From assembly GCF_001949145.1 (NCBI RefSeq), contig NW_019091633.1, positions 234,064-269,980 of the forward strand: a stretch of DNA of 35,917 nucleotides, read 5' to 3'. The position numbers and the translations under genes were made by a program. Under the pieces are notes generated by a model that was not told the origin of the DNA, did no database searches, and was given only the letters and a program-made list of their open reading frames with translations. The stretch is from Acanthaster planci. Lineage: Eukaryota; Echinodermata; Asteroidea; Valvatida; Acanthasteridae. Position 1 is the first letter of the stretch. Each line of letters begins with the position of its first letter. Below are positions 19,791 through 30,108 of the stretch, one piece after another.

Positions 19791-22700
19791 AAACAATGTT
19801 TAAAGTGTATTGCTATTACTGTCCACTAATTTATGTGAAGAACAGCATAAAAACTTCAGCAATAGTGCTACAGTATATACAAGTGATAAGCATTTCTGTA
19901 ATACTAGACTGAGAATTAAAATGATCTGTTTTTGTTTTTTCAGTCCATGCTTTGTATTGGGACAAATATAAAAAACATTTGATTGACACTCCACAAATCA
20001 GATGACAGGGATTAACCCAGGTGTAATGAGAGTGACAAACCTTACCAATATACTTGAATATAATGCTGGCAGCTTGTCTAACAGTAGATGCTGGGTGCAT
20101 GAGATAGAGACTGAAGGTCCAGAAGTATCTTGGCCAATTTGGTAGAAGCACTTCAGACTGGACATGCTGCATGCAACATAAGAGGTTAATCAAACAAGGT
20201 ACATCTTTGAGAATAACCACCACCATTATGCAAATGTAAATTATTGGGTGCACTTTGACTGGGATTCCACAAATCACATAATGACAACCAAAGTTTTTTT
20301 TTCAGATAAGCATGAGAAAGTCTCACCAGTTAGTGTCCACACAAGTTTTTAACCAGTTCCAACAGAAGGCAGTGTAAATATGACTAGTGGGTTGCATGAT
20401 AGTGAACACTGGTCACTGAATGCAGAAGCCTTTTGCGGCAGTTCATGGTTGCTGTGATGTTTGCGCAGCACACAATATAAACATGAAAGACTTTAATTCT
20501 CAGGCTTGACAATCACGTGTGAGCTTGACCAATCATGGAAAGTTAGGTCAGTGACTATGTCACAGTTCAAGCATTTGATTCTGCAGATTTGTCATCAGTA
20601 TCCTTTGGTGACTGGTCACTGGTACTTAAAGCGACAACCATCAAGTGCACTTCTATTAATCATGCATCCATTTCTTGGTCGCATGAAATTCTATAATAAA
20701 GCCTTACAAGTGTAAACATAGGTGACCATAATTTTTCCCATGTATTTCCTACTTTTCCAGTTGGGATAATGTTTCTGAAATTAGGGTAGTGGGGCAGGAC
20801 TTCTTTGAAATCCTGCTTATAAAGTGAGCTACTCCATGTAGCAATACTTTTTTTGCAAAGTTGCAAGTTGCTCTTACTTGAAATTACGTAAATTAGCTAA
20901 TATAGTCAAATCTCTACACCTCAAATCTCTGGACAATGGATAAAAATTTGAGCTGTTTGAATTTCAAGCAAAAAAATGTTCCTGAGTCACAGTGTCCAAA
21001 TACACACACATAGTGTGTGGTAAATAAGACCATCATTTCACTTTTAGGTTTTTGTTATACCTAAATGTTTTTTGTTGACAGACAAACAATCAACATTATA
21101 TAAATGTTGTGCCTTCCTGTGGTAAAACTTCTGTATCATTTGAAAAGTAGTGATACAGTGCGATGCACAGCACATACTCTGGGTTTGTTTTGACTTGGGT
21201 GTTTCCTATGTGTGGTCACATGACCTACATGAATCCTTATGTAGTTACATGGCTGCTGTAGAGTCAGTGATTGACTGTCTGTGCAGGCTACAAGTGGGTC
21301 CACAGTAGCAATCAGGCTAGCTTAAAAGCCAGGATTTGTTGTGGTTATGGGTTGACTCATTCAGCATGCATGCAAGAGTTCAGTGAGAGAAGATAAAGGC
21401 CCTTTACAGTATGTTTGTATGTTTTTTTCACACTTTTTGAAGCACTTTAGCAACATTTTTGGGGGTCAGCATAATGAAATATTTGAAATAAGAGGATGCA
21501 GTGGTGTGGGCATTTCGAGTTATGGAGGTATTTTGTACAGAAAAGCTCATTCTTTTGGTAGGAATGACATGTTTTTGAGATAAACAGAGTTTCTTCTTGA
21601 AGATCAGTCACATTGGCAATTCACAGTTTCAATTTGTATGAAATATTCAGTTATATTTAAAACAATCATTGACAATGTTGATCAACACTGGATCATATGA
21701 TACCGTGCCATTTTGACAGGGAGTAAGGTCCTGATAAATTTCAGGCAGATGGCATAGAACGACATCTAGCTTACTTTACCTGTTTCTCTCTGTTCTTGTG
21801 CTCTAAAACCCTTATTATGGCTGCAAGGTCAAGATAGTCTTAAGACTGAGAGCTGTATTATGACATCATCAAATCGCTAGATATTCGCTAACATATTGTT
21901 TTCACTCTGAGCATTCTTCTGGAAGAACTTAACTCCCAAAATACGATTTTTAATAAATGCAAAGAGAAACTGCAATGTTAGTCATGACAATAACAATGAC
22001 CAATCCCCTGTAAGATAACCATTTACGTCAATCTTCAACCAACTTTGAGTCACCAAGCATTAGCGGTATCAGAAAGAAATAATAACTATTCAGAAATTAA
22101 GTAAAGGTAAATGATGTTATCATGATCTCACTTCATACATGCTTTTCTGGAAACATACATGACACAAAGCTTACCCAAGCAATATGAAGGTTAGATATTG
22201 CCCGTTAAGGGCAGTTCAACACCAAAGAAGACATGGTCATTAAATCTTAAATTGAATTCACAACTTTTTTTTTACTCCTATTGGTAAGAGAGATGGATAC
22301 CTCAGCCTAATTCATTTGAATTGGTATTATATGGATTAAATCATTTTAATTTCAACTTTAAACAAATTTTTATCCTGACGATGCAGTTCCACCTTAAAGT
22401 GGTAAAAGCCTATTAAACAACATATACACACACACATTGTTCTGTAGTTATGGGTACACATGATATTTTACTTATTTTGTGGGGGACAAAAATGTTATGG
22501 GAGAGAGAATGTCCCCATAACTCTGTCCTAATTTGCCTAATAAAAGTAACAGTCTCCTTAATAACCCGCTGAAGACCCACCCACACACCCAAGTGTGTAT
22601 TTGCCTGCAACTCAGGACCCCCTATTGTTCCTCTTTTGTTTGTAATTTACTTTTTTAGAAGACCACCCATATGTTTTGTACACAGTTGTCAATCGGGGAC

Positions 22701-24183
22701 CCTCTGTCAATCAGGGATCTTATTGTCCTCTATTGTTCAGGGTCCCCAATTGAATGCAGAAACAAACTCACACACTTGAAGGGGGGTTACACTTTTGTTT
22801 GTGTGGCGGTGGTGTTACAAGATCGGCTGATTTAGGGGTCTAAAATTAGCTACAGTCTTAATTCCACTGATTTACTCTGTATTTAAGAGAACTGCTTTGA
22901 GAAAAACCAAGAAAAACACAGTGGCCTATTGGATAGTCAAATTGAAAATATTTCAATTTATTTCGCAGAGAATCTATGAACTACAGGGTGTTCTGAGTGA
23001 GCAAACATACTCGCGGAGTGTGTCTGCAGATGAACAGGCATGACAGGTGTTGCTGCCGTTTAAAAGGAGCATTTTTCCATGACAGAGTAGTTAGTAAATT
23101 ACCTTTGAACGTCATGCTTCTTTGACAATGTAACACTGTGGATTCATGGGAAAAACTTCACTGAGCAATAAAGTTTCTGCAGTTGACAAGCGTCCATGAC
23201 ATGACAAGTTCAATATCCTATACATGTGCCCATGCAATTATGCTTCATGAAAACACTTTCACGTCAGTTCACATCAATGGAAGTCTGAATCCATTCTCAG
23301 TTTACTAACTAATAATTATGAGCACAGAGGAAACTAGATCTTGAAAACAAAGAAGATCAAAGTCTTGAAATTGTAGTTTTGGTTGACGAAAATCCTCTCG
23401 CTATGCAATGAGCTCAAAACGACTGCCGTGTTATGGTTTGGACCATACCATTATGCTTCAAGGTTGATAGTGGGATCGCGAAATTTTGCTCTTACAAAAA
23501 TCCCTGTCATAGATCTAAACTGATCCAATGTCTTATTTACTTTATATCTCACACTTATGTCCTCTTGTTTCAGTTTTCAATGCATTTTGTGAATTTCAAC
23601 CAGCATACTTTTGTGGCTTTTAGTGTTACCCGTTTATAAAAACATCTGTACAGACCATACACTGAAGTCAGTGGCCGTCAACATGTGTAATTTTAAACAA
23701 AGGGAATATTTAAACAATGGTCTGCCCACCATTGTTAAAAAGGAACAATATTTCTATTTTCTCAAAAACTACATCATTCTGGGTAGAAATGATTTACAGA
23801 TTAACTGAGGCTGTTATTTACTTTCTTTGAAATAAGATATTCAAGGATATTTGGCAGTCCCATTTTTGTAATTTTACCAATGATGTAACCTAACTTTAAG
23901 GAAATGGCACAAACAGTATGTCCTTTTGGCTTTGTAAACAGGGCATTAAGATTGCCAACATTTCCCAAGAGGAGGAAAGCCTGCTCCCTCTCCTCCCCCA
24001 CTGGATACTCCACTGAACATATCTCACATCCTACGCCAGCGAAAACTCACATAGCTGTTTCAGCACCTGGTGGCTGTGATGGAAGAGCTGTTTGAAAAAA
24101 AATGAACTGTAGCAATCACAAAATAGTAGTTCTTCACTGTTGCTGTGGTTATAGGAAAGTTGTCTTCTGCTCTCTCGTCTGGT
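19791..24183. other. Long stretch without recognised genes
   Basis: AT-rich sequence with short chance frames, none above 150 codons and none with a known motif. The longest is on the minus strand at 19831-20277; it is Cys-rich and unplaced. A small imperfect hairpin (22690-22704 with 22738-22752, stem CAATCGGGGACCCTC) and a short CA run near 22427 are the only structured features I noted. Confidence 0.4.
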
Positions 24184-24851
24184 CCAGGTACATGGCCTTA
24201 ATATCATCAATACTTATAAGCCTCCATCAGTTGCTCTAAACCATGCGATCTGCTACAGCCCTACATGTTTGAGACTCACACGATTGTTAACACCCAGACT
24301 GGGGCTCCAACTACTCAGCTGCTTTGGAGAACTACATGCATTAAGCAACTGGGCCTTCAGCTAGATTTAAACTTCCTCTTTGATACACATGAACCAACTA
24401 CTTTCTGCTCCAGTCAGTGGAATACCACTACCAACCCAGATTTAGCATGGAGGAAGAGTACCTCTGTTGACAATCCTGACATGACCAGTCCTAAACCCTT
24501 CCCACACAGCCATCACAGACCCATCGTTATCAAAGGCACAGCCATTCTTTTCCCGTAGAGAAATCAAACGTCCGCAAAGCAAACTGGGCTGGCTACAGGA
24601 AAATGATAGAAGACCTTACAAACCCCCTCCCTTGTACGCCAACAACTTTGAAGTAGCCTACCTCACAGAAGCTATATGTGCTGCCTCTAAGACCTTCATT
24701 CAACATGGATGCCACAGGGCCTACATACTGGGTTGGGAAAAAGAGTGTGAAAGGTTGTTAGATGCCTTCAAACATGGTTCCTAGGGAGAGGAGGCCTATA
24801 TCTTAGCTTCTAAGCTCCAGTCTCTTTTGGATACTAAATGCATATACCCAG
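24184..24851 (+). pseudogene. LINE endonuclease end and pre-RT linker, broken
   Basis: The end of an APE-type endonuclease is visible: VHGLNIINTYKPPS at the start, then LLFDTHEP-like FLFDTHEPTTFCSSQWNTTT and NPDLAW, with KPFPHSHHRPIVI near 24505-24535. The SxHRP block is the conserved end of APE endonucleases, which nick the target for LINE insertion. After a stop and a frame change, the linker reads LGWLQENDRRPYKPPPLYAN, EAICAASKTFIQHGCHRAYI and GWEKECERLLDAF. The pattern fits Jockey/I/RTE-type LINEs. Several frames are needed to follow it, so it is not functional. It continues past the N run. Confidence 0.7.
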
Positions 24852-24962
24852 NNNNNNNNNNNNNNNNNNNNNNNNNNNNNNNNNNNNNNNNNNNNNNNNN
24901 NNNNNNNNNNNNNNNNNNNNNNNNNNNNNNNNNNNNNNNNNNNNNNNNNNNNNNNNNNNNNN
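24852..24962. other. Assembly gap (111 N)
   Basis: A run of 111 undetermined bases lies within the LINE fragment. The linker similarity stops on the left and the start of RT resumes on the right, so the gap probably hides more LINE sequence of uncertain true length. Confidence 0.98.
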
Positions 24963-25215
24963 TGCAAGATAGGATGGAGATGGAGAGAAGCAGTTGACTG
25001 TAATGACTTCATTTGCTCAAGTCAGAAAGCCATAGAGAATAAAACTTTAGCCACAATCATTATCTTGCACAAGAGTTCTCCACCTCTGCCCTTAACACCC
25101 TAAACCAGGGAAGACATCTGGTCCAAATAACATCCGCGCTGAGCAGCTGACCCAGGCAAGCCCCCCTTCCCCAACTCTTGAGTGGCTTGGGGCATTTGGG
25201 GAGAATTCCAACAGG
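24963..25215 (+). pseudogene. LINE continuation after the gap (RT N-terminus)
   Basis: The plus strand reads RWREAVDCNDFICSSQKAIE, then in other frames QEFSTSALNTL and PGKTSGPNNIRAEQLTQASP with TLEWLGAF. The last part matches the LxxxKxGKxxGxDxI...E block at the beginning of LINE RT fingers. The element breaks off near 25215. Same strand and order as 24184-24851, so one element. Confidence 0.65.
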
Positions 25216-25254
25216 CAGAACTCAGGGGTTGAAGCCCTAGGTAAGGTATCTAAA

Positions 25255-25800
25255 GGCCTTTTCACACTATGAATGTCCGATCCGTGTCAAAATCTACACA
25301 GTTCCAATCCGGTTCAATTCCGCTCCGTTTTCACACGGCACTGGCATTTTTGCTACACATGTAATGTTTGGACCTATGTATTGCGCCACACTCGCGTGTC
25401 CGACACGGGTCAAATTGCTTATTTTGAGAAACACCTTGCTGTTTCTTGTCGTGCCATCAAGCTGGGTTTGGATGGAGCTGTCAGCCCAGATTGCAACAAA
25501 GCCTTCACCACCTCCTCTTTCGATGTTGGCCTTTTTTTCAGATTGAGAGCCTTTATCTGACATTTCAGATGTTTTTTGTAAGAGCAAAATCAAAGTCAGT
25601 AGGATTGTGAAGAATGCGCGCGAAATCAGGGCATTCTTGGGTTTGTCCAAGTCAGTGAAAATCATTATGGTAATGGCGATAAAACCCATAGCAAAAACCA
25701 CATTCCCTTGGTCAGTTAATAAATGGCTGCACCATCCGCGAAGGAACCATGCAATCATGTACCATTGCCGTGGGTTAAAGTCCTCAATTTCTCAGTTTGT
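25255..25800 (-). other. Unidentified 154-codon ORF ending in a terminal-repeat-like sequence
   Basis: A minus frame (25294-25758) has two hydrophobic segments, about residues 21-36 (VVFAMGFIAITIMIF) and 48-61 (AFFTILLTLILLLQ), then a charged SEKKANIERGGGE stretch. The frame stays open upstream of the first Met for DFNPRQWY. Its 3' end runs into 25258-25340, where AGGCCTTTTCACACTATGAA and TTTTCACACGGCACTGGC resemble the ends of PIF/Harbinger- or hAT-type DNA transposons. No matching opposite end was found within about 1 kb. It could be a transposon-borne ORF or a host exon into which a transposon end has fallen. Function unknown. Confidence 0.35.
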
Positions 25801-26152
25801 ACCACTGTGTTGAAGGCTCCCACTTGTTCTTCATACAAATGTCATGATTCGGTCCCCATTGCCTACAAGATCTGATTGAAATACCTGTAAACACAATCAA
25901 ATTTTAAAAAGTTACAAGCATTCACCCTTGTCATCATTTTGCAACCAGACACCAATCTGTACGATGTACATGTTGTCACATGTTACTCAACAGCTTGTGA
26001 TTGGCCCATTAAAATAAATCATTAATATTCTTGGAAAACTTGTTTTGTGTGACTGGCTTAAGAAGCTATTAATAATCATATCCAGCACACTCAAAAGTCC
26101 TGAGGCTCCTCATAAACATCCAAAACTGGACACAAAAATTAAGACATTAAAT

Positions 26153-26230
26153 CCTCCCCAAAAGAAGTGTGGGATGAGTTAACTAGAGAATGCCTAGGCA
26201 AACACTCCTAAATATGCAAATTTCCCTCAG
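26153..26230. repeat. Element C 3' inverted terminal repeat
   Basis: Matches the left end of D: CCTCCCC, then GTGTGGGATGAGTTAACTAG with AGAATGCCTAGGCAAACACT (D reads GTGTGGGTTGGGTCTACTAG with AAAATACCTACCCAAACAGT) and ATATGCAAATTTCCC. It is also inverted with respect to 26351-26445. The inner part continues with decaying similarity to about 26340. Confidence 0.75.
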
Positions 26231-26350
26231 TGCCTTTTGCCATTTGCTAAAAACTTGATCAACTCTTGTGCGCCCTTAAATACCATATGTTTGTCTGTTT
26301 TTGAAAGTGTTTGAGAGTCTGAGCCAGCATGGGGAGGGCAGATGGGCGCA

Positions 26351-26445
26351 CACTGTTTGGGTAGGTATTCTCTAGTTGAGTCATCCAACACTTCTGTGGG
26401 GGAAGAGTCCATTGTGTTTAACCAACCCAAATAGTCCTAAATATG
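26351..26445. repeat. Element C internal complementary region
   Basis: CACTGTTTGGGTAGGTATTC with TCTAGTTGAGTCATCCAACA and CTTCTGTGGGGGAAGAGTCC is the reverse complement of C's left end. It is followed by TTTAACCAACCCAAATAGTC, matching the other end of the family. The layout equals that of element D (27904-28000). In DIRS elements this region templates completion of the ends and circle formation. Confidence 0.7.
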
Positions 26446-26461
26446 CGGCGTAGCATTAATC

Positions 26462-27300
26462 CTAAAGGGGTTGGTGAGGATGCGCCGGATAAATCGTAAG
26501 TGCACAAGAGAGGATGAACATACGAGTGATCATTGAGGTAACAGCAGTCAGTCCTGGCGAAGAACCCCTTGCCTTCAATACTGCTGATGTGAAGATTGTC
26601 TTTCCATGAGCACAGTCCATTTGCAAGATGCCATTCAGGCAGCATAAGGTAACAGTAATGGGTGATTTCATCTAGCTGCTTTGCTTATGTCCGAAATGGC
26701 AACACCCCCAAAAGTAGGTTCAGGAGGTAAATACCACTCTGGCATGAGCTCAGATAAGCCAGAGACTTTGATTGTCAAACAAGGTCAGTCAATTCAATGG
26801 TTGAAACAGTCCATTGGATGCTGGCCAATGGGTTTGACTGATATCACAAATAGTTGTGATGTCTTCTCCCTAGTTCTCTTGGTTTGTGCCAAGTACCATT
26901 TGAGAGTCTGAACTGGGCACCATAGTTTATCATCAGTTGTCCCTGAGTGTGATGCGATGTTGAGAATGAAGATGTCTAGTGGTTGGAATGGTGAAGTCTG
27001 GTTCTTTGTGAGGAAACCCAAAGCTGGAATGGAGTTCCTAGCAGATGTGGCCTCAGCAATGGATAGCATAGGACGTTCACTGCAGCTTCCAGGACAGGTG
27101 TAGTAAAGATGTATCACGGAGTGGCTCGAAAGGAGGGCCAGTAAGAAGTTGGAGGACACAAGTTAGGTCCAAGGATGGGATGAGGTGTTGTGTAGGAAGG
27201 CGTTCAATGAACATCCCAAGAAGGAGGTGTTTTATAGCATTATCTGAGACAGACAAGCCGTCAATGAAGCTGTTGTGTAAAGGCAGAGATTGCAAAGTGG
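26462..27300 (-). pseudogene. Element C tyrosine recombinase, broken
   Basis: Moving between frames, the minus strand shows SFIDGLSVSDNAIKHLLLGM with FIERLPTQHL (core-binding domain, about 27190-27260), LTGPPFEPLRDTSLLH, then GFLTKNQTSPFQPLDIFILN, SHSGTTDDKLWCPVQTLK and SQLFVISVKP. The C-terminal block reads GVAISDISKAAR; one base is lost in the expected Trp codon, and the frame continues as KSPITVTLCCLNGIL (26630-26671). The catalytic first Arg region is degraded. The His-Arg box is AHAR followed by a stop. The expected nucleophilic Tyr is Cys (26639-26641). The enzyme would cut and join the element circle and target; this copy cannot. Confidence 0.8.
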
Positions 27301-27471
27301 TCGTTGCAAACTGTAGCTACTTGGACGCAGGAGTAGAAAAGATGCATGAAAAAATTGGCTATGGTGCTTACAAGCACTTCAATTGGAGCTCTTGCCTGGT
27401 CATCACACTAAGATGTAAATGCTGTATTCTGCTGTTGTAAACTGTACAGGTGGAAAGGCGTCATACTCTTG

Positions 27472-27685
27472 TCAGGGCCAGCATGTCACATGTAGATCCA
27501 TTGGCCCGGGGCACAGGACATACAACTTCCATTGCTGTAGGATGTACCGCCTGTCTGGCAGTATTATCAGTGACTCCACCTGTAGTCTGGTCAGGTAAGG
27601 AAACTGTGGTTGGCGTGGCCAACGCGGAGCGATGAGAAGTACATGACAGTCTTCTTGCTCAATTTTGGATGGGACCCTGGGAATT
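27472..27685 (-). pseudogene. Element C post-RNase H linker
   Basis: The minus frame reads IPRVPSKIEQEDCHVLLIAP then RWPRQPQFPYLTRLQVESL, the conserved DIRS linker between RNase H and recombinase (KIEQDNFCILLIAPFWPR in A, KIECEHCQILLIAPFWPH in D). It begins exactly at the border with element D. The missing N-terminal residues (AYTAVPICP) are found at 35013-35040. Confidence 0.85.
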
Positions 27686-27861
27686 CCTCCCCACATTTAG
27701 TGTGGGTTGGGTCTACTAGAAAATACCTACCCAAACAGTCACTACATTTGGAAATTTCCCAGGCGCCTATTATTGTTCGCTGAAAGGATTTGATCGTGTG
27801 TAGTTCACCCTGACCTCCCACAGTGCAACGCGGCTTTGCCCCCATGATTGTCCTTCTTTTT
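27686..27861. repeat. Element D left (3') inverted terminal repeat
   Basis: Runs from CCTCCCCACATTTAGTGTGG through ACCTACCCAAACAGTCACTA, AATTTCCCAGGCGCCTATTA with TTGTTCGCTGAAAGGATTTG and ends CATGATTGTCCTTCTTTT. The outermost 24 or so bases, up to GTCTACT, have no partner in the right ITR. Unequal ITR ends are a known DIRS-1 trait. Confidence 0.85.
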
Positions 27862-27903
27862 GAAAGCAAAATCAAAGAGTCGGAGCAAAAGTGGACGGGA
27901 GAG

Positions 27904-28000
27904 GACTGTTTGGGTAGGTATTCTCTAGTAGACCCAACCCACACTAAATGTGGGGGAGGAGTCTACTGCGCTCAACCTACCCAAACAGTCACTACATATG
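27904..28000. repeat. Element D internal complementary region (ICR)
   Basis: 27904-27959 is the reverse complement of the element's left end (27686 inward). 27960-28000 is the reverse complement of its right end (35012 inward), as AGTCTACTGCGCTCAACCTA with CCCAAACAGTCACTACAT. Put together, the ICR is the complement of a head-to-tail circle junction. This is the hallmark of DIRS1 architecture and lies, as expected, just inside the 3' ITR. Confidence 0.85.
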
Positions 28001-28204
28001 CAGAGTGGCACCGATCTAGGAGGGTTGGCTACGACATGAAATAATAGTCATGAACACAAAAAATATCCACACATACTTAAAGGTAGTACCAAATTTATGC
28101 ATTGGGAGGTAAATAAAGACCAAACTCACCAGAGAGGTACAGTACATTGCAATTGAAAGTTAACACATTTTTCTCTTCTCAGGGAATTCCTTTTCATTTC
28201 ACAA

Positions 28205-28400
28205 ATTGTGAAAAAGTGTGCCAAAAGTGGGAAAATATTTTCACACTTTTTCACACAAGTGGGACAAAATTTTCACAGAATTTTCCCACAAGTGGGGAAT
28301 GATTTTCACAGATTTTCCCACAAGTGAGAAAAGATTTTCGCCCTTTTTCTCACAAGTGGGAAAAGATTTTCACAGATTTTCTCTGGTAGTGGGGAAATAA
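28205..28400. repeat. Subterminal tandem array of element E, 32-bp period
   Basis: AAGTGGG anchors recur at 28225, 28257, 28290, 28322, 28354 and 28387 (steps 32, 33, 32, 32, 33). The unit is roughly ACAAGTGGGAAAAGATTTTC then ACAGATTTTCCC. The apparent 60-codon plus-strand frame here is only the translated repeat. A degenerate counterpart with TTTGCAC/TTTTCGCA words lies near the other end (about 29800-29970). Confidence 0.85.
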
Positions 28401-28447
28401 TTTTGCAAGCTTTCTTCCTTTAAAACAATTTTGCAAGCTTTCTTCAT

Positions 28448-28705
28448 TTGGTAGTATTTGTGCATGTACATGTAGACATCAGGAAGTTTTCGTTCTCTGT
28501 GGTTTCAAACATGCAAATCTCTGAATATGGAAAGTGGAGGAAAATCAGTCTGAGAGACAATGTTCTTAATTCTCAGGAATATTCAGATTACTTGAGGAAG
28601 ACAGCATTAAAATTTCAACGCAGTATGTTTCTCAGTTTTGAGCAAAATACAATGCGACAGGAGAAATCAAAGCTGGCTATGCTGGAGGTCGGAGACAAGC
28701 ACTAA
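28448..28705 (+). pseudogene. Coding-like segment within element E, unknown family
   Basis: An 85-codon plus frame ends in NVLNSQEYSDYLRKTALKFQ, then MRQEKSKLAMLEVGDKH and a stop. The second half is shared in sequence and spacing with 19540-19665, which implies a real repeated protein. The first half (MVVFVHVHVD...) is probably not coding. I do not recognise the family. If element E once carried a transposase, this may be its only trace. Confidence 0.45.
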
Positions 28706-30108
28706 ACACCGAACAGCTGAATTACAGTAGATTGCCGTTATAGCGCTCTCTAACATGTCTTATATTATAAGTTATAAGCGTTTAAAACTTAAATTAACCC
28801 ACTTGGATGGATGCTCAACATGTGCACCGCATATGTGCACATGTACATGAACATGTATCCACATGTTGTCATGTATGTAAATTACGTTTGCATGTATCGG
28901 CAAATGTATGTACCGTGATTTCGGAATAAATGCCTTGTATCCGGTTATCTTGACGTTTTTGTGACGCTGATCAAAAAAAAATTACCAAATCTCTTCAAAA
29001 ACCGCCACAGGACCTCGTGCATGCCGCACTGCATACCGAAGCACACACTGCATCTGCACCTAACGCGACATCCTGACTGCTACTGCATGCCCATTCATGG
29101 ATAGTCCAATCACTGACTTTTTCCAACAACTATGTGACCACAGAAAGTAACATGTCATCAGAAACCCCAGTGAAAACTGACCCGATATGTCACACCGAAC
29201 ACAATTGGCGAAAAGACGAGATTTGCTACATGAAAATACACGTACAATTTAAGCAGTGTTTTATTCGTTGATTGTGAGAAACCTTTCGGTAACAAAATAC
29301 TGCATGTAGTATTTTCATTCATGATTTTTTGTGTGCCAAATTACACCACGAAAATAAATAAAAAGTGGGCAAATAATCCATGTCGCCACAGCCGAGCAAG
29401 TTAAGTTTATTGTAATATACGCATTTTCCGTGCTTCTTGACTTCATAACTTGGGGATTCCCGTTTATAATAATCACTCAACATCCAGACAACTTTTTAAA
29501 CATTTATTCTCCGACATTGACGAGTGTTTATCTATGATAATCCAAGAAAACAACTGCACCACGCAAACGCGGGTCGCCATAGTAAGCACATCCCCGTAAT
29601 CGCTCTGCATGGACATGACGGTTTGGCTGAGGAAATCGCTACTAGACTACAACAGCACACTCCACGTGGTAAGTTGGCCCGACCGGCCCCAAGTGCAGGG
29701 CAGCCTGCATAATGGACTCTTCACTGCATAATAGTCGTGTGCGTGTGGCAAGCGTTGGGCATTTTCGCTGCACAATGCTTCTCGTTTTCGCTAGCTTACG
29801 CATGATTTTCGGAACCTTTCGCAACGCTTTTGCAAAATATTTACACTGTTTTTGCACACTGTTTTTTTCTCAATGTTTTCACAAATGTTTCATGCTGTGT
29901 TCACAAAAGATTTGCACCATTTTTGCACGATTTTCGCACTGTTTTGCACGTCGTTCGACCCTTTCGCATCCGATTCTCTGCGGATTTGCTACGAATTCAC
30001 AGGGGGGAAAAGTTGTAGTCAAAATGTAAAAAGGGGAATATGAATTCCTTTCGCTTTTTTCCCATTCCTTTTCGCAGTGTTAACTTTCAAATGCAACGTA
30101 CTGTATCT

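Larger units (their letters stand above)
26153..27685 (-). mobile_element. DIRS1-like element C, 3' portion (interrupted by element D)
   Basis: This is the 3' part of a minus-strand DIRS element. From right to left it holds the post-RNase H linker, the recombinase, the internal complementary region and the 3' ITR, ending at CCTCCCCAAAAGAAGTGTGG (26153), the same terminus as element D. Its 5' continuation (RNase H) lies at 35013-35505, on the far side of D. The two halves join in frame when 27686-35012 is removed. Confidence 0.85.
28140..30103. mobile_element. Tc1/mariner-like non-autonomous element E inserted in D
   Basis: The ends are 27-bp terminal inverted repeats (28140-28166 and 30077-30103), 25 of 27 matching, beginning CAGTAC and ending TTGAAAGTTAACAC. 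A TA lies immediately outside each end (28138-28139 and 30104-30105), the target duplication of the Tc1/mariner group. Size is 1,964 bp. Inside are a 32-bp-period array near the left end, a TTTTCGCA/TTTGCAC-rich array near the right end and one short coding-like segment, but no DD(D/E) transposase. It separates D's recombinase from D's ICR, which are adjacent in element C. Confidence 0.75.

Noticed and set aside
22690-22752. Imperfect 15-bp hairpin with a 33-base loop
   Set aside because: Two mismatches and a short stem are expected by chance in a sequence of this length; no supporting context.
24803-25012. Frame crossing the N run
   Set aside because: It is open only because undetermined bases contain no stops.
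29642-30043. Overlapping plus and minus frames in 29.6-30.0 kb
   Set aside because: Several frames are open at once because of TTTGCAC/TTTTCGCA repetition near the end of element E. None has a conserved motif.
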